The translations under genes were made by a program, and so were the position numbers. From positions 4,276,048 through 4,340,047 of the forward strand of contig NZ_AP017560.1 in assembly GCF_003967015.1 (NCBI RefSeq): a stretch of 64,000 nucleotides of DNA, read 5' to 3'. Of the stretch, positions 43,919 to 53,061 are shown piece by piece. Every line of letters starts with the position of its first letter. The first letter of the stretch is position 1. The notes below the pieces were generated by a model. It searched no databases and had not been told where the DNA came from. It was given only the letters and a program-made list of their open reading frames with translations. The DNA comes from Pseudanabaena sp. ABRG5-3. GTDB taxonomy: Bacteria > Cyanobacteriota > Cyanobacteriia > Pseudanabaenales > Pseudanabaenaceae.

Positions 43919-44782
43919 ATGGAATCAAATATTTTCACATCGCTGATCTTACCGATCGCTCTAGGGACAATGATGTTAGGGATGGGTTTATCCCTTGTGC
44001 CAGAGGACTTTCAGCGAGTGGGAAAATATCCGAAAGCGGTGGCGATTGGTTTAATTAGTCAGTTGGTTTTATTGCCGCTTATTGGCTTGGCGATCGCCAA
44101 GCTTGTGCCGATGCAACCTGCGATCGCGACGGGTTTGATGATTTTGGCGTTATGTCCGGGGGGAGTTTCCTCAAATTTAGTCACATTTTTAGCAAAAGGT
44201 GATGTGGCGCTGAGTGTGACCCTAACCGCTTTAAGTAGTTTGATTACGATATTTACGATTCCTGTGTTTGCTAATTTGGCGAGTCAACATTTCTTTGGAC
44301 AAAGTGCGGCGGTTGAGTTACCGATTGGGACAACGATTCTGCAAATTTTTGTGATTACCTTTTTACCGATCGCGATCGGTATGAGTATTCGGCAATTTGC
44401 GCCTACCCTATCCGCAAAGTTAGAAAAAGTAACCAGTGTCTCGGCTGCGGTATTACTGGCTGTGATTATTTTGTTGCTGATCATTAAAGAGTGGAGTCGT
44501 CTGCCCAATTTTATTGTCCAAGTTGGGGTTGGAGTTTTGCTGTTAAATGTACTGTCGATGGCAGCAGGATTCTATTTGAGCAAACTTTTTCAGCTTAACC
44601 CTAAGCAACAAATCTGTATCAGTATTGAGGTGGGTCTGCAAAATGGAACTCTAGCGATCGGTATTACCGCAGGATTGCTCAATAATCCTGATATGGCGGT
44701 TCCTGCGGCAATTTATAGCTTATTGATGTATGTGACGGGATGTTTGGCGATCGCCTATGGGCGCAAGTTGGCTGAAACATAA
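43919..44782 (+). CDS. Bile acid:sodium symporter family transporter (SBF/BASS)
   Basis: 287 residues from ATG 43919 (MESNIFTSLILPIALGTMML); an upstream in-frame extension to 43754 would run antisense into the neighbouring gene and is not used. Nine or so membrane segments, with the family motifs GLMILALCPGGVSSNLVTFL and ISIEVGLQNGTLAIGIT. Transports an organic anion with sodium; the substrate is unknown. Terminates at the hairpin 44781-44811. Confidence 0.88.
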   Translation: MESNIFTSLILPIALGTMMLGMGLSLVPEDFQRVGKYPKAVAIGLISQLVLLPLIGLAIAKLVPMQPAIATGLMILALCPGGVSSNLVTFLAKGDVALSVTLTALSSLITIFTIPVFANLASQHFFGQSAAVELPIGTTILQIFVITFLPIAIGMSIRQFAPTLSAKLEKVTSVSAAVLLAVIILLLIIKEWSRLPNFIVQVGVGVLLLNVLSMAAGFYLSKLFQLNPKQQICISIEVGLQNGTLAIGITAGLLNNPDMAVPAAIYSLLMYVTGCLAIAYGRKLAET

Positions 44783-44811
44783 AAAAGGGGGCGCAATGCG
44801 CCCCCTTTTTT
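44781..44811. terminator. Bidirectional terminator
   Basis: AAAAAAGGGGGCGC-AAT-GCGCCCCCTTTTTT between convergent SBF and DUF3611 genes. T-runs on both strands. Confidence 0.9.
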
Positions 44812-45418
44812 ACTCACGGTTAGGCTTGTCAGTGGCGCGGTTGAGTAACCAGAGTGAGGTGACTAAGCCGACAAAGTGGGCAAAGATAATATTGAAACTT
44901 GCCTGAATAATCTGAAAGTCAAGGGGCTGAATGGTCAGGTTAAAGTTGCCAGCACCAGCAAATACCCCCTGTTGTGATCGCAGAGTTAAAGCCCCTACGA
45001 TTGAAGCGGCTCCGATTAAGGTAATCAACATCCCCAATAAATTAATGATGATGCCAATTTTGATTTGAAATACGGTTTGGCTTTTAGTAGGGCGATCGGG
45101 CGATCGCAGCTTTTTCGCCATTTGCGTATAACGAAAATTCCAGAAAATACTTGCACCGAGTACAGCGATACCTGCCCATGCGAAACTCAATCCAGGAAGT
45201 GTGGCAGGATTGCTATCTGCGCCTGTGGGCGTATTTGTCGTTGGTGCTTTTAATAAAATAAGTTGTAGCAAGACTAGCGAAGAAACTACGCATAAAACAA
45301 CCTGTGTCCAAAAAGATGCCCAACCCCAGCGCCGAAAGGCTAAAACGACACGCAACACATTTGGGGACACATCGCTGTTATCTTCTTCTTTTTTAGCGCT
45401 TTTTAGTTCTCTGGGCAT
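44810..45418 (-). CDS. DUF3611 family membrane protein
   Basis: 202 residues, four membrane segments. NVLRVVLAFRRWGWASFWTQ, AWAGIAVLGASIFWNFRYTQ, IKIGIIINLLGMLITLIGA and LDFQIIQASFNIIFAHFVGL are typical of this cyanobacterial/plastid family. Function unknown. The last two bases of the terminator overlap its stop codon. Confidence 0.85.
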   Translation of the reverse strand: MPRELKSAKKEEDNSDVSPNVLRVVLAFRRWGWASFWTQVVLCVVSSLVLLQLILLKAPTTNTPTGADSNPATLPGLSFAWAGIAVLGASIFWNFRYTQMAKKLRSPDRPTKSQTVFQIKIGIIINLLGMLITLIGAASIVGALTLRSQQGVFAGAGNFNLTIQPLDFQIIQASFNIIFAHFVGLVTSLWLLNRATDKPNRE

Positions 45419-45510
45419 AGTGGGCTAGTCTGGCTAGTAAAAACTGTAAATACTATAGCGCTTTGCGCTTTCACTCTAGGTAATTGGCGCTCAAATCGAA
45501 ACCATTAAAA

Positions 45511-45592
45511 TTTTTGAAAGGGTTGCTTCGCAAACCTTTCAAAATATTGTTAAACCAAAAGGCGCAGAGAGTCCTTTGGTTTAACAATATTT
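45511..45592. repeat. Two adjacent palindromes
   Basis: First: TTTTGAAAGGGTTGC-TTC-GCAAACCTTTCAAAA. Second: AAAATATTGTTAAACCAAA ... TTTGGTTTAACAATATTTT, around GGCGCAGAGAGTCC. The second overlaps the last codons and stop of the minus-strand gene 45581-46228, so the repeat has supplied that gene's end. Confidence 0.75.
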
Positions 45593-46228
45593 TGAGACAT
45601 CTTCACCCTTTTCTGCGAGATAACTAAGCGATCGAAAACGCAGTCCTACAAGTTGATCATATAGAGGATTAATCTCACACATGGCGGGAATATGCATAAT
45701 TTTGCGCCCAAATAAAACAATATCGCGCTCAAAGGGGCATTGAGCAGGCACAACTTTACAAATTAGGTTGGCAAGGCGGGAATCATGGATATCCATGTGA
45801 TCGAGCCATTCCTTGACAGGCTCTAATAGATCGGGATGATGCTCTTCATGGTGTGAGGCGGATTCTAGTTTGATCCGTAATTCGTTGATTGGTGTTATTT
45901 CTTGATCAAGAGCTGTGCAAAATCCTTGAATAACGCTATCTTCTGTATCTGTATATTTACCGTCGGCAAGTGCCATCATCACTGCCATTCGCAAAAAATT
46001 CTGCCCCACCCTGCGATCGCTACCCAATGCGTCAGCCAGTTCTTGAGCGCTAATCGGTTCAAAACTTGAAATGGGAATTTCCTCGCCCCATTCATCGCTA
46101 TGGCTGATCTGATCAAAAAGGGTACGCTCTTGATCACTGTAATCATTGTCTGCGAGAGCCACGCTCATGAGTCCCCGCAACCAAGCTGAAATCTGCGCTT
46201 GTGTATAAGTCGGATGATCTGTTTTCAT
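45581..46228 (-). CDS. TerB-like / Mo-dependent nitrogenase C-terminal domain protein
   Basis: 215 residues. The N-terminal ~110 residues have a TerB-like alpha-helical pattern with repeated acidic loops (SVALADNDYSDQERTLFDQI and MMALADGKYTDTEDSVIQGF). The C-terminal part, NLICKVVPAQCPFERDIVLF and MCEINPLYDQLVGLRFRSLS, is the domain named for Mo-dependent nitrogenase proteins. Despite the name it occurs in non-fixing cyanobacteria; no nif gene is in the window. The final residues KYC come from a palindromic repeat. Confidence 0.82.
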   Translation of the reverse strand: MKTDHPTYTQAQISAWLRGLMSVALADNDYSDQERTLFDQISHSDEWGEEIPISSFEPISAQELADALGSDRRVGQNFLRMAVMMALADGKYTDTEDSVIQGFCTALDQEITPINELRIKLESASHHEEHHPDLLEPVKEWLDHMDIHDSRLANLICKVVPAQCPFERDIVLFGRKIMHIPAMCEINPLYDQLVGLRFRSLSYLAEKGEDVSKYC

Positions 46229-46515
46229 AACAAGTCAGTCTACAGGTTGACTAAATCATAGATTGCTTTGTCTTGCATTGGTGCGGTTATGGCATTAAGG
46301 AATGTTTAACAATGAGTCTCCCCTTTATCCAAAAATCTAGTTCTTTACGCTAATCTAAGTAGCTAGGCGCAATTAAATATAAAACCCAAAAAGGTGTGGC
46401 GCACGCTGCGCGTGCGCCACACCTTTTGACTCTGGATTTTAATTATGCCCAGCTACTTACAAAATAGGAACGAAATAATCTTCTTTTTATTTTTATTAAT
46501 TGATATTGAGCTGAT
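46229..46515. other. Intergenic region between divergent genes
   Basis: About 290 bp holding the palindromic element 46357-46459 and presumably two promoters. Nothing else seen. Confidence 0.5.
46357..46459. repeat. Nested palindromic element, MITE-like, 103 bp
   Basis: Outer ends AAGTAGCTAGGCGCAATTAA and its imperfect inverse TTAATTATGCCCAGCTACTT. Inner perfect stem GGTGTGGCGCACGC-TGC-GCGTGCGCCACACC (46393-46423). A decayed relative with the same ends is at 11977-12055. Confidence 0.8.
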
Positions 46516-47343
46516 ATGAGTAGTTTTAACACTTCACAAGTACCGATCGCGATGACGATCGCTGGTTCGGATAGTGGTGGTGGTGCAGGGATACAGGCTG
46601 ACCTCCGCACCTTTGCATTTCATTGTGTGCATGGGACGAGTGTACTCACCTGCATCACTGCCCAAAATACACAGGGTGTAAAGCGAGTGGATGCCACGCC
46701 ACCCGAAGCTGTAACGGCACAATTTGAAGCAGTAATGATTGATATGAGAGTGGGGGCAATCAAAACGGGGATGCTACTCAATCAAGGGATTATTAAAACC
46801 GTTGCCAAGAAATTAGTTGCCTTTGGCTTTGGGAATGTGGTGGTCGATCCAGTGATGGTGTCACGGGCGGGAGCGCAATTATTAGATGATGATGCCGTGA
46901 AAACGATCCGTGAGCAGTTAATTCCCCTTGCAGCGATCGCTACACCTAACCGCTATGAAGCCCAAATTCTGGCAGATATGGAAATTCATACGCTGGAAGA
47001 TATGCAAACATCGGCTCAGAAAATTTATAAATTGGGAGCGCGATCAGTTCTCGTCAAGGGTGGTGGCTTTACCAACAAACTAAAGGGAATTGATGTGTGG
47101 TTTGATGGCGATCGCCTTGAGGTTTTGCAGACAGAAGTAATTGATACGCAGCATACTCATGGGACTGGCTGTACTTTGTCCGCCGCGATCGCTGCAAATT
47201 TGGCTTTGGGAAAACCACGCTTTCAAGCAGTTCAAGACGCAAAGAACTATGTTACTGAAGCTTTGAAATATTCTTTAGCGATCGGGCAGGGACAGGGGCC
47301 AGTTGGGCATTTCTATCCGTTACTGAAGACTAGTATCGAATAG
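46516..47343 (+). CDS. thiD: Hydroxymethylpyrimidine/phosphomethylpyrimidine kinase
   Basis: 275 residues. ThiD features: AMTIAGSDSGGGAGIQADLR, TCITAQNTQGV, VVDPVMVSRAGAQLL, TPNRYEAQILA, VLVKGGG and the catalytic HTHGTGCTLSAAIAANLALG. It phosphorylates HMP and HMP-P for thiamine synthesis. Length and motifs are complete. No other thi gene is nearby. Confidence 0.96.
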   Translation: MSSFNTSQVPIAMTIAGSDSGGGAGIQADLRTFAFHCVHGTSVLTCITAQNTQGVKRVDATPPEAVTAQFEAVMIDMRVGAIKTGMLLNQGIIKTVAKKLVAFGFGNVVVDPVMVSRAGAQLLDDDAVKTIREQLIPLAAIATPNRYEAQILADMEIHTLEDMQTSAQKIYKLGARSVLVKGGGFTNKLKGIDVWFDGDRLEVLQTEVIDTQHTHGTGCTLSAAIAANLALGKPRFQAVQDAKNYVTEALKYSLAIGQGQGPVGHFYPLLKTSIE

Positions 47344-47432
47344 AATTAACTTAGCAAGGCGATCGCCATATAGTTCCTTTAAGCCTAGTTTTAATTCGTG
47401 CAATGTTGGCTGGATACTATTCAAAGTTATAC

Positions 47433-50027
47433 TCATTTTATCGCTCCTTGATCAAAGGCTTTGTTAACTCTCTCGATTTGTTTCGGCGCTTCCATTTGCG
47501 CGAAAAGTTGTAGTGCTTTTGCTTTATATTCTTTTGCTTGGTCATGCTCTCCCATTGCCTGATATGTTAGCCCAAGTTGAAAATACGCTTCTGCAAGATC
47601 ACATTTTGCTCCAAGATATTGTAGAATTCCGATTCCATCATGGTGATAAGAAAAGGCTACATTAAAATTTTGTAATTTCTTATATACTTCGGCAAGACCA
47701 CATAAAATATTAGCTTTAGCCTGCGTATAACCATTTTCCGATGAAATAGAGAGCGCGATATGATACATCTCTAAAGCTCTTTCTATATTATCTAGAAAAT
47801 TAAAAGCTTTACCTAATAAAAAAGGACTATACGTTTCCCCCCATGTGCTTGTAGAAAGAGTTCCAGCATGATACCTACTATATGTATCATTTGCTAATCT
47901 ATAAGCATCTTTAAGTAGTGTTTTGTCATATCTACTCAATATAGACTTTACCAGTGTCAAACAACTCTGAATGGTTGCCCAAGAATAAGAAAATGGATCA
48001 TATCTGTTAAAAAAGATATTTGCTTTTTCAAAAGAGTCTTGTGCTTTACTAATATCCCATAAGTCAATATAACAAAGTCCTACATTTACAAAATAGGCAC
48101 ATATCATATTTCCCATTCGCAAGTGATCAATATTTTGAGAATCAAATTCTATACTTTGAAAATATTTATTAGAAATTTGTTGAGATAGTTCGTGATATTT
48201 TATACCCTCGTGTATATTGCCTAATTGATTTTGTGAATATCCTAATGTTCTATACAAACCAGCAAGAATATAGGGGTTAGTCATCTGGCTATCTACTTTT
48301 TCTAATACTGTAGATATAGTCGAAATAACTTTTTGAGAAAATCCCAACCGCCAGCAAGCATATCCAAAAACTTCTGAATCATACTCAGCACTATTTTTGG
48401 CTTCAAGTAACATTGAGGCAGCAGCTTCGTAATTCTCAGCCTCCAAGTAATGAAAAATTATCTCAAATCCTTGTAAGGCATCAGTTACAGTAAGAATTCT
48501 TTGTAGAGTGCTGTCAAAGAATTTAGCTGCCAGAATATTTACATCTTTCCCTTCTTCTGTCCATTTTCCATTCCTATCTTTTAATCGACTAACAGCTTCC
48601 TCTCTCATCACAGGATGAAGAAAATATCCTCTATCTTTTTCTGAAAACTTAATCAGACAGCGATTAAACAAATTATCAACAACTCGTCTTGGTTTAGTTG
48701 TCGCTTCATCCCATAACAAATCTAGTAGTCCTTGTTCGGGAACCGTGGCAACGGCATCTTGATAACGATAGCAACCCATTCGACAGAGTAGTTTGTATGC
48801 TAAGGGGTTTTCATGTTCCAATACATCAAATTGCCATTTAATTAATCCCTCAATTCTTGGATGTGCGCGTAAATCTTCTTTGTTTCTTTCCCAATAAGCT
48901 TCTAAATTCATTTTATGCTCTCTAGCATTTGTAATATTGCCACTAAGAACACACATACATTCGGCATTACCTCCATAATCTCTATGCATCTGATTTAGTG
49001 CAGAATTGACATCTCCTAAATGATTTTCACCAACCTCAATTTTGCGAAGCTGAAAATACTCACACCAACTCTTGTTATCCAACTCTGGTAGCTTATATTC
49101 AAAAACTTCAACATTCTCATGAATAGGTTGACGACTAGTAATCAAGGTCACTGAACTCACGCGAGGATCGGATAGAACCTCTAATAAAGCAACATAGCGA
49201 CGATGTTCTTCTTTGAATTTACCATCATTCAATGCAGGCTCAAGATTATCAAGAACAATACAAATACCTCTGTTGTCCTCTATGAGGTATTTTCTCAACC
49301 GATCAAGCTTAATCCGAAATTCTTGATTACTAGGCGCTTCCCCAAAAAGTCCTTGTAACCATCCATCAACAAGTGATTCAGCCTTAGCGATCTCCTCATT
49401 TCCTAGTTGATGAAATTCACATACTTTGCTCCCACAGTAAAATTTGGCTAAAGCGGACTTACCAAGCCCACCCTCTCCTAAAACAAGGACTATTTTATGT
49501 ACTTTGAAGAGTTCATTTAATTTAGTGATCGCCTCATCCCGTCCAATTAATCGAAACTTTTGTATATCTTCAGAGGCGATTTGATTAGTTGAGAGTTGTG
49601 GGCGATCGCTATTAAGTCTCAATATTTCAGAGTTGGAATGTATTGATAATATCTTTGGAGAAATTTCTTTCTTACGATAATTCTCCAATACGAATCTTGC
49701 AGTTTTATAGGTAACTGTATTGCTTTTTTCCTGAGTTAAATTTTCGATAAGTCGATACAAAGCAGAAAATGCAGGCTTAAGAGTACTTTCAGAAATCTCT
49801 AATTGTTTGGCTGCTTCTTTTGGACTTAAGTTTAATAGAATTGCCTTTAAATTACGTTGCTGTGCGGGTGGCAAATCTCCTGTCTTCCCAACAAGATCAT
49901 CCGCTAACCTCTCTATGTCCCATTCTTGACAAGCTTCCTCAAAATGTTGAATTTTATTTTGTCCCGGTGAATAAGCCATAAAACTAACTAACTTAGTGTC
50001 CTCACTAACACATTCTACTATTTTCAC
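47433..50027 (-). CDS. STAND NTPase: N-terminal HTH, NB-ARC, TPR
   Basis: 864 residues. Residues ~27-118 resemble the N-terminal HTH domain of vWA-MoxR-associated proteins (LPPAQQRNLKAILLNLSPKE, AAKQLEISESTLKPAFSALY). NB-ARC-like NTPase: FRLIGRDEAITKLNELF, Walker A LGEGGLGKSALAK (184-191 core), Walker B GICIVLDNLEP (~254-264), ITSRQP. A winged-helix region follows, then about ten TPR-like helices to the end (ALEMYHIALSISSENG, AEAYFQLGLTYQAMGEHDQA). Such proteins are signal-sensing switches, often regulators or immune sensors. M17 (49979) is an alternative start. Confidence 0.88.
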   Translation of the reverse strand: MKIVECVSEDTKLVSFMAYSPGQNKIQHFEEACQEWDIERLADDLVGKTGDLPPAQQRNLKAILLNLSPKEAAKQLEISESTLKPAFSALYRLIENLTQEKSNTVTYKTARFVLENYRKKEISPKILSIHSNSEILRLNSDRPQLSTNQIASEDIQKFRLIGRDEAITKLNELFKVHKIVLVLGEGGLGKSALAKFYCGSKVCEFHQLGNEEIAKAESLVDGWLQGLFGEAPSNQEFRIKLDRLRKYLIEDNRGICIVLDNLEPALNDGKFKEEHRRYVALLEVLSDPRVSSVTLITSRQPIHENVEVFEYKLPELDNKSWCEYFQLRKIEVGENHLGDVNSALNQMHRDYGGNAECMCVLSGNITNAREHKMNLEAYWERNKEDLRAHPRIEGLIKWQFDVLEHENPLAYKLLCRMGCYRYQDAVATVPEQGLLDLLWDEATTKPRRVVDNLFNRCLIKFSEKDRGYFLHPVMREEAVSRLKDRNGKWTEEGKDVNILAAKFFDSTLQRILTVTDALQGFEIIFHYLEAENYEAAASMLLEAKNSAEYDSEVFGYACWRLGFSQKVISTISTVLEKVDSQMTNPYILAGLYRTLGYSQNQLGNIHEGIKYHELSQQISNKYFQSIEFDSQNIDHLRMGNMICAYFVNVGLCYIDLWDISKAQDSFEKANIFFNRYDPFSYSWATIQSCLTLVKSILSRYDKTLLKDAYRLANDTYSRYHAGTLSTSTWGETYSPFLLGKAFNFLDNIERALEMYHIALSISSENGYTQAKANILCGLAEVYKKLQNFNVAFSYHHDGIGILQYLGAKCDLAEAYFQLGLTYQAMGEHDQAKEYKAKALQLFAQMEAPKQIERVNKAFDQGAIK

Positions 50028-50178
50028 TAACTAATGAATGCTTTTACAAACTAATTTCGTAGGCTGACTACATAAATAAGTCCGTGCCAAGCTATAGCCA
50101 TGTTCAAAAGCTAAAACAAGCGCTTGAGCTGAGCCTAAACAACAAATACTTCATTAATACATTGGAGATTGCAAGAAT

Positions 50179-50475
50179 ATGAAATTTTCACCTAAGACCA
50201 TTATCTCTGGGGCGATCGCTGCATTTACCCTTACTACTGCTAGCATCACTTTAAACCCATCCTCAGCTAAGGCTTGGTTTGTTTTCCCTAGTGGTATTTA
50301 TGCAAATGTGCAAGGCAAGCAGTTTTATCTCGGTGATTTTGTACAACGTCCTAATCCTCAGTGTCCTTCTGCTTGCTCTTGGGCTGTTCGTTATAACGGA
50401 AATCTATCAGCACATGGAAATGGTCGTACTCCAGATTGGGTTATTGGTCTTATACGCCAGCGTTTTGGTCGGTAG
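50179..50475 (+). CDS. Secreted protein with LGDF...CxxAC signature, small
   Basis: 98 residues. Signal peptide ~1-32 ending SSAKA before WFVFPSG. The mature part, GKQFYLGDFVQRPNPQCPSA then CSWAVRYNGNL, contains CPSAC. The neighbouring protein at 50609 has LGDF and CGKAC in similar order. No known family. Short and basic at the C-terminus (RQRFGR). Confidence 0.65.
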   Translation: MKFSPKTIISGAIAAFTLTTASITLNPSSAKAWFVFPSGIYANVQGKQFYLGDFVQRPNPQCPSACSWAVRYNGNLSAHGNGRTPDWVIGLIRQRFGR

Positions 50476-50608
50476 AAAATCCTACTAGGTTTCAACACAC
50501 CTGAGAACTTACTAAAAAACAGTAAGTTCTCATCTTGAATTTAGCGATTGCTACTTCTATCTTTCATTTAGAAATATGATCGCTTTTCCCTCTTTAAAGC
50601 TTTATCTT

Positions 50609-51124
50609 ATGCGTTTCAAATATTCACTAATTCTATCTATAAGCACTAGCGTTTCTTTGCTACTCTATCCCGCAAAAGTCCAAGCACAGTTCGATCCAAA
50701 TCCTATCAATCAACAAACTCCTCAAAGCCCAGTAGATATTCCAAACAACACTTCAAATATTAATGTTCCAGCATCCACTTTCCCTTTAGGCGATTTCAAT
50801 CAACAAGGGGGAATAATTAATAATAACGGATTATCAGGACAACAGATCAATTGTGGAAAAGCCTGTTTTTACTTTTATAGCGATTTCTCCAGAAATGATG
50901 CTCGATTTGGTGCAGGAATTAATATTCCACTTTTCGCCCCCGAAAATGAATTAACCACCGCCCAATCAAAAAAAACTCTTTATGACGTAGAAAGTGGTTA
51001 TATCAAATCTATTTCAGAGGCTTGTCAAACTAAAGATATTATACGAGCAGAACTTAGCGCAAAAGGATTAGCTCGAATTTGGAATGTCGATTATAAAACC
51101 TTACTTCGTCCTAGCTGCGGCTAG
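50609..51124 (+). CDS. Secreted protein with LGDF...CxxAC signature, larger
   Basis: 171 residues from ATG 50609 (MRFKYSLILSISTSVSLLLY); an upstream ATG at 50576 adds eleven non-signal-like residues. Signal peptide cleaved near VQAQ, then a Pro/Gln/Asn-rich stretch, TFPLGDFNQQGG, CGKACFYFYSDFSRNDARFG, and a C-terminal helical part with two more cysteines. Two CxxAC proteins side by side suggest a local family. Function unknown. Confidence 0.65.
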   Translation: MRFKYSLILSISTSVSLLLYPAKVQAQFDPNPINQQTPQSPVDIPNNTSNINVPASTFPLGDFNQQGGIINNNGLSGQQINCGKACFYFYSDFSRNDARFGAGINIPLFAPENELTTAQSKKTLYDVESGYIKSISEACQTKDIIRAELSAKGLARIWNVDYKTLLRPSCG

Positions 51125-51131
51125 TAACGTC

Positions 51132-51338
51132 ATGTTTGAATTTACAATCTTTTTACTAAAATATTTTGCATTTTTCATCATTGGCATACTACTAGCATTT
51201 CCCATATCAGCGATGTTTGGTGCGATCACCATTTTCTTTTCTTGTCTTCCAATCATTTGGGAAATCCTTTGGCGGACGGGATTAGGTTTAATGATGTTGA
51301 CAGCGATCACTTTATTCTTTCAAGCATTGAAAAATTGA
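51132..51338 (+). CDS. Small hydrophobic protein
   Basis: 68 residues from ATG 51132, two membrane segments (FTIFLLKYFAFFIIGILLAF; LGLMMLTAITLFFQALKN region). It starts 7 bp after the preceding stop, so it is probably in the same transcript. No family recognised. Confidence 0.5.
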   Translation: MFEFTIFLLKYFAFFIIGILLAFPISAMFGAITIFFSCLPIIWEILWRTGLGLMMLTAITLFFQALKN

Positions 51339-51398
51339 ATAGGCGATCGCTTTTAGATTGTTGCAAATTAGAGTGCTGTGGATTCCATTCGTAATGCC

Positions 51399-52949
51399 TT
51401 ATTTGCCAACGACAAACTCAGATTTGAGAGATTGCTCATATTTTGCACCGCTCTTGGTGATTTGACTGATTACCACCTGATAGACAGCATTATTATTTTC
51501 GCGGAGCCAAGGTGAGCAATAGCGCCCTACAGGTAAAGTGTAGGTATTACCATTGACGATCGCACCATCACTAGCAGGCAACTTGGGGGGGATTTTGAAC
51601 GTAATACTGCGGCGCTTGACATAATCGCTAGCTACGACACCTGTTGCTGATTCTTTACTCAAGCACTGCACTTCGATTTGACTATCCTTGAGCAATTCTC
51701 TTACATTTCCGCGATCGCTAAGAATCAATTGGTTTTCTGTCCCCACACCTGAGATCTTTTGCAATTGGAAAGAACTAACGCGATCAGGGTTAAATCCGCC
51801 TGTAATCTTCACCACTTGCAGGTTTTCTGAAGGACTAGCGGGAATGACTTGATATTCCAATGTCCCCGGTAACTGATATTGAATTTCGGCATTTTCATTA
51901 CGGACATTGACCGTACCACCAATTTCCACTCGATCAACACCTAATACATTAGGAGGCTCAGGGGCTGCCCACTCAAATCGATAAGCTAGTCGAGCGGTAT
52001 CTTTTAAATAGGTATAGGTATTCGGCACATCGGAACTAGCACGCAATAACCGCGATAATCCACTGCGCTCCACCCAAATATTTTTGATGAGGTTCACTTT
52101 TTTCCCTAAAGCCGTCGCTAAGGGTGCGCGATCGCTAGTTATCTCCGTAGGAATATCTAAGCGTGGAATCAGGGTAACTTTGCCATAGCTACCAGTCTCG
52201 CCATTACGCCCATTACTACTGATTGCTCCATTCGCTCCTGACTGGCAGGAATAGTATTGAGAATGGGAAACTCCTTTATTCGTTCGGCGATAGACCCAAT
52301 CACCGCTGCGATATTCGGACACCCGTGAGTACTTATTTTCAAAATCGAGGTCAAAGCCATCGCTCGAACGTCCACAGAGTTTAGTTTCTTTAGAATGATA
52401 TTGCCATGCAGCTTTAGGATCCTTGAAAGGTCGCCGCTCAATCTCTAAATTGCAATACTTAATCCGCCAATCACTTTCGCGACATTCACAACCCTTGCCA
52501 CCGACAGCACTACGTCCATTTCTGCCACCCCTACCACCTGCATTACGAATTTCTATCTGCTGAAGGGTTGCCACATCGGTATAAAAGATTGTGACATTAC
52601 CACCATTGCCACCACGTCCACCATTGCCGCCATTGCCACCACGTCCACCCGATGCACCTATGAGTGAATAGGCAGGACGATAGGGCTGTTCACAACTACT
52701 TGCAGAAGTTCCTGCGGTTCCATCTTCACCATCTTCACCAATTGTGCCAGTCAAGTCATAGGTAGTGGGCTTGCCATCACTAACAATTTTGATGTCTTGC
52801 CCATCGCGCCCATTGCGTCCATCGCGCCCATTAGATCCGTCTTGCCCCACTACCCCAAATGTGGTTTGCCCGATCGCCGCAAAACTAACTAAAGGCAATG
52901 TCATGATTGCGATTGGTAAAGCCAGAATCAGCGATCGTGTATTTAGCAT
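51399..52949 (-). CDS. Secreted collagen-like glycine-rich protein
   Basis: 516 residues from ATG 52949; another ATG lies two codons upstream. Signal peptide ~1-27 (LPLVSFAAIGQ). Collagen-like GXY triplets follow (GQDGSNGRDGRNGRDGQD), then GEDGEDGTAG and a GGRGGNGG tract (~105-120), then a cysteine cluster GGKGCECRE. A C-terminal ~270-residue beta-rich region has no assignment. GXY blocks can form triple helices and suggest an extracellular or surface fibre. Runs of GGN codons give repetitive DNA at 52590-52660. Function unknown. Confidence 0.75.
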   Translation of the reverse strand: MLNTRSLILALPIAIMTLPLVSFAAIGQTTFGVVGQDGSNGRDGRNGRDGQDIKIVSDGKPTTYDLTGTIGEDGEDGTAGTSASSCEQPYRPAYSLIGASGGRGGNGGNGGRGGNGGNVTIFYTDVATLQQIEIRNAGGRGGRNGRSAVGGKGCECRESDWRIKYCNLEIERRPFKDPKAAWQYHSKETKLCGRSSDGFDLDFENKYSRVSEYRSGDWVYRRTNKGVSHSQYYSCQSGANGAISSNGRNGETGSYGKVTLIPRLDIPTEITSDRAPLATALGKKVNLIKNIWVERSGLSRLLRASSDVPNTYTYLKDTARLAYRFEWAAPEPPNVLGVDRVEIGGTVNVRNENAEIQYQLPGTLEYQVIPASPSENLQVVKITGGFNPDRVSSFQLQKISGVGTENQLILSDRGNVRELLKDSQIEVQCLSKESATGVVASDYVKRRSITFKIPPKLPASDGAIVNGNTYTLPVGRYCSPWLRENNNAVYQVVISQITKSGAKYEQSLKSEFVVGK

Positions 52950-53061
52950 ATCCAAAGCCTATAAAATTATCTAAAAAGTGCTTTCAAAAGTTTAGTCTAT
53001 CTCTATTGACAGGATCATGACAGACTGAGTTCCAATACTAAACTTAAACTAAATATAATTT

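Noticed and set aside
45581-46228. Evidence for nitrogen fixation from the Mo-nitrogenase C-terminal domain
   Set aside because: The domain name is historical; such proteins occur in non-fixing cyanobacteria and no nif gene is present here.
52590-52660. GGN-rich repeats as a CRISPR or satellite
   Set aside because: They are the codons of the Gly-rich tract in the collagen-like protein.
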